Below are positions 62,855-64,000 of a stretch of 64,000 nt of DNA, one piece after another. A program made the position numbers and the translations under genes. Each line of letters opens with the position of its first letter. The first letter of the stretch is position 1. Source of the DNA: Pseudalkalibacillus salsuginis. Its GTDB lineage: Bacteria > Bacillota > Bacilli > Bacillales > Fictibacillaceae. The stretch spans positions 434,001 through 498,000 of the forward strand of contig NZ_JAKJHW010000001.1 of assembly GCF_021646685.1 (NCBI RefSeq). The letters run 5' to 3'. The notes under the pieces were generated by a model. That model worked only from the letters and a program-made list of their open reading frames with translations. It did no database searches and was not told the DNA's origin.

Positions 62855-64000
62855 TCATGATTTGTCACTTGCTGTCTTTTCTTTTACTTTAAGATGAAGG
62901 TCAGAGAGTTGTTGGTCACTGACTTTGCTTGGCGCATTGGTTAACAAATCGCTTGCGCTTGCTGTCTTCGGAAAAGCGATCGTATCCCGGAGATTGCTAC
63001 GGCCAGCAATCAACATGACGAGGCGGTCAAGCCCAAGCGCGATTCCACCATGTGGAGGGGTCCCATATTCGAATGCTTCTAACAGGAATCCAAACTCTTT
63101 ATAAGCTTGCTCTAACGAAAACCCTAGCGCTTTGAACATGCGTTCTTGAACTTCTTTTTGGTAGATACGCTGTGAGCCGCCGCCTAATTCATAACCGTTC
63201 AAAACAAGGTCATATGCTTGTGCCCGAACCCTCACTGGATCTTCTTCAAGTAAATGGACGTCTTCCACTTTCGGCATGGTAAATGGATGGTGTGCTGCCA
63301 CATAACGATTTGCATCTTCATCGAATTCCAAGAGTGGGAAGTCTACAACCCACAAGAAATTGAATTTTTCTTTATCGATCAAATCCAATTCTTTTCCTAG
63401 CTTCAAGCGTAAAGCCCCCAGGCTTTCTGCAACCACCTTTGGCTGATCGGCAACAAACAGCAGCAAGTCTCCAGGTTTTGCATTGAATGCCCTGATCAAT
63501 TCTTTTTGCAATCCTTCATCAAAGAATTTGGCGATCGGACCTTTTAGGCCTTCCTCTTCGACCTTCAACCATGCAAGTCCTTTTGCACCATATACTTTTA
63601 CGAAGTCGGTCAATTGATCGATATCTTTTCTTGAGAATTGGTCTGCATGGCCACTTACATTGATTCCTTTTACAAATCCACCGTTTTCAACAGTAGAGAC
63701 AAATACTTTGAAGTCTGATCCTTCCACCAGGGATGAAACGTTCACCAGTTCCATTCCAAAACGTGTGTCCGGTTTATCAGAACCATATCGACCTATCGCT
63801 TCTTCATATGTCATGCGTGGTATCGGAGTTTCAAGGGTAATTCCTTTCGTCTCCTGCATGATTTTGCGTATCATTTCTTCGGTCATCTTGAAAAGGTCTT
63901 CTTTATCCATGAAAGAAGTTTCGATATCGACCTGGGTAAATTCCGGTTGGCGATCTGCACGAAGATCTTCATCCCGGAAACAACGGACAATTTGGTAATA
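62855..64000 (-). CDS. aspS: Aspartyl-tRNA synthetase, 5' part cut by window edge
   Basis: The C-terminal 381 residues are present. Motif 2 ([17 protein letters not shown]) is near the window edge, the bacterial GAD insertion domain is in the middle and motif 3 ([16 protein letters not shown]) is near the end. The frame is open to base 64000, so the start is outside. The hisS partner expected upstream is not in the window. Confidence 0.97.
   Translation of the reverse strand, partial: YYQIVRCFRDEDLRADRQPEFTQVDIETSFMDKEDLFKMTEEMIRKIMQETKGITLETPIPRMTYEEAIGRYGSDKPDTRFGMELVNVSSLVEGSDFKVFVSTVENGGFVKGINVSGHADQFSRKDIDQLTDFVKVYGAKGLAWLKVEEEGLKGPIAKFFDEGLQKELIRAFNAKPGDLLLFVADQPKVVAESLGALRLKLGKELDLIDKEKFNFLWVVDFPLLEFDEDANRYVAAHHPFTMPKVEDVHLLEEDPVRVRAQAYDLVLNGYELGGGSQRIYQKEVQERMFKALGFSLEQAYKEFGFLLEAFEYGTPPHGGIALGLDRLVMLIAGRSNLRDTIAFPKTASASDLLTNAPSKVSDQQLSDLHLKVKEKTASDKS

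Overview
The window is a low-to-moderate G+C Firmicute chromosome segment from an endospore-forming member of the Bacillaceae. Supporting this are AGGAGG-type ribosome binding sites, frequent GTG/TTG starts, and sporulation genes (sda, split sigK, spoIVCA-like recombinase, an RsfA-family regulator). Gene order from yqeH/yqeG to yrhC, yrrT, greA, alaS, mnmA, cymR and aspS also follows the order I recall for the corresponding Bacillus subtilis region. No rRNA, tRNA or CRISPR array was seen.

Left part (1-16 kb): partial yqeH and yqeG; the replication-checkpoint gene sda behind a cluster of DnaA boxes; an Mrp-type Na+/H+ antiporter operon (mrpA-C-D-E-F-G) with no mrpB; pssA; an M3 oligopeptidase; a 23-residue membrane peptide; a HAD phosphatase; a sodium:solute symporter; an AI-2E-family protein; and D-serine dehydratase.

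Centre (16-28 kb), the most interesting region: the gene for the late mother-cell sigma factor SigK is split. The C-terminal half lies on the minus strand at 16053-16427 and the N-terminal half on the plus strand at 27412-27750, with a SpoIVCA-like large serine recombinase beside the N-half. Because the halves face opposite strands, excision cannot join them, but inversion of about 11.3 kb (16430-27749) would give an in-frame 237-residue pro-SigK. The two junctions each carry one copy of a 16-bp arm. Inversion would bring these arms together as an almost perfect palindrome centred on a GA dinucleotide, as expected for a serine-integrase attP, while the sigK halves form the attB-like site. The segment also carries a sugar-acid operon (DctPQM TRAP transporter, GH31 glycosidase, glucuronate isomerase) with a divergent ROK repressor and a XylR-like operator, a candidate type I toxin/antisense RNA pair and a recombinase gene fragment.

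Right of the element (28-40 kb): a DUF3889 secreted protein, two tandem YrzI-like small proteins, a GNAT acetyltransferase, three 52-bp tandem repeats, the reverse transsulfuration operon yrrT-mtnN-luxS-mccA-mccB-yrhC, a MarR/MMPL efflux pair, yrzA and a DUF4097 protein. Its presumed regulator cymR is also in the window.

Right part (40-64 kb): a conserved housekeeping block, mostly on the minus strand: yrrS, pbpI, greA, udk, trmR, mltG, yrzB, ruvX, yrzL, alaS (with an alanine T-box), yrrI, yrzQ, yrzR, recD2, yrrB, mnmA, yrvO, cymR, then rarA and rsfA on the plus strand, tcdA, a candidate 6S RNA and partial aspS. Four or five copies of an interspersed hairpin repeat (about 115-190 bp) are scattered through the window.
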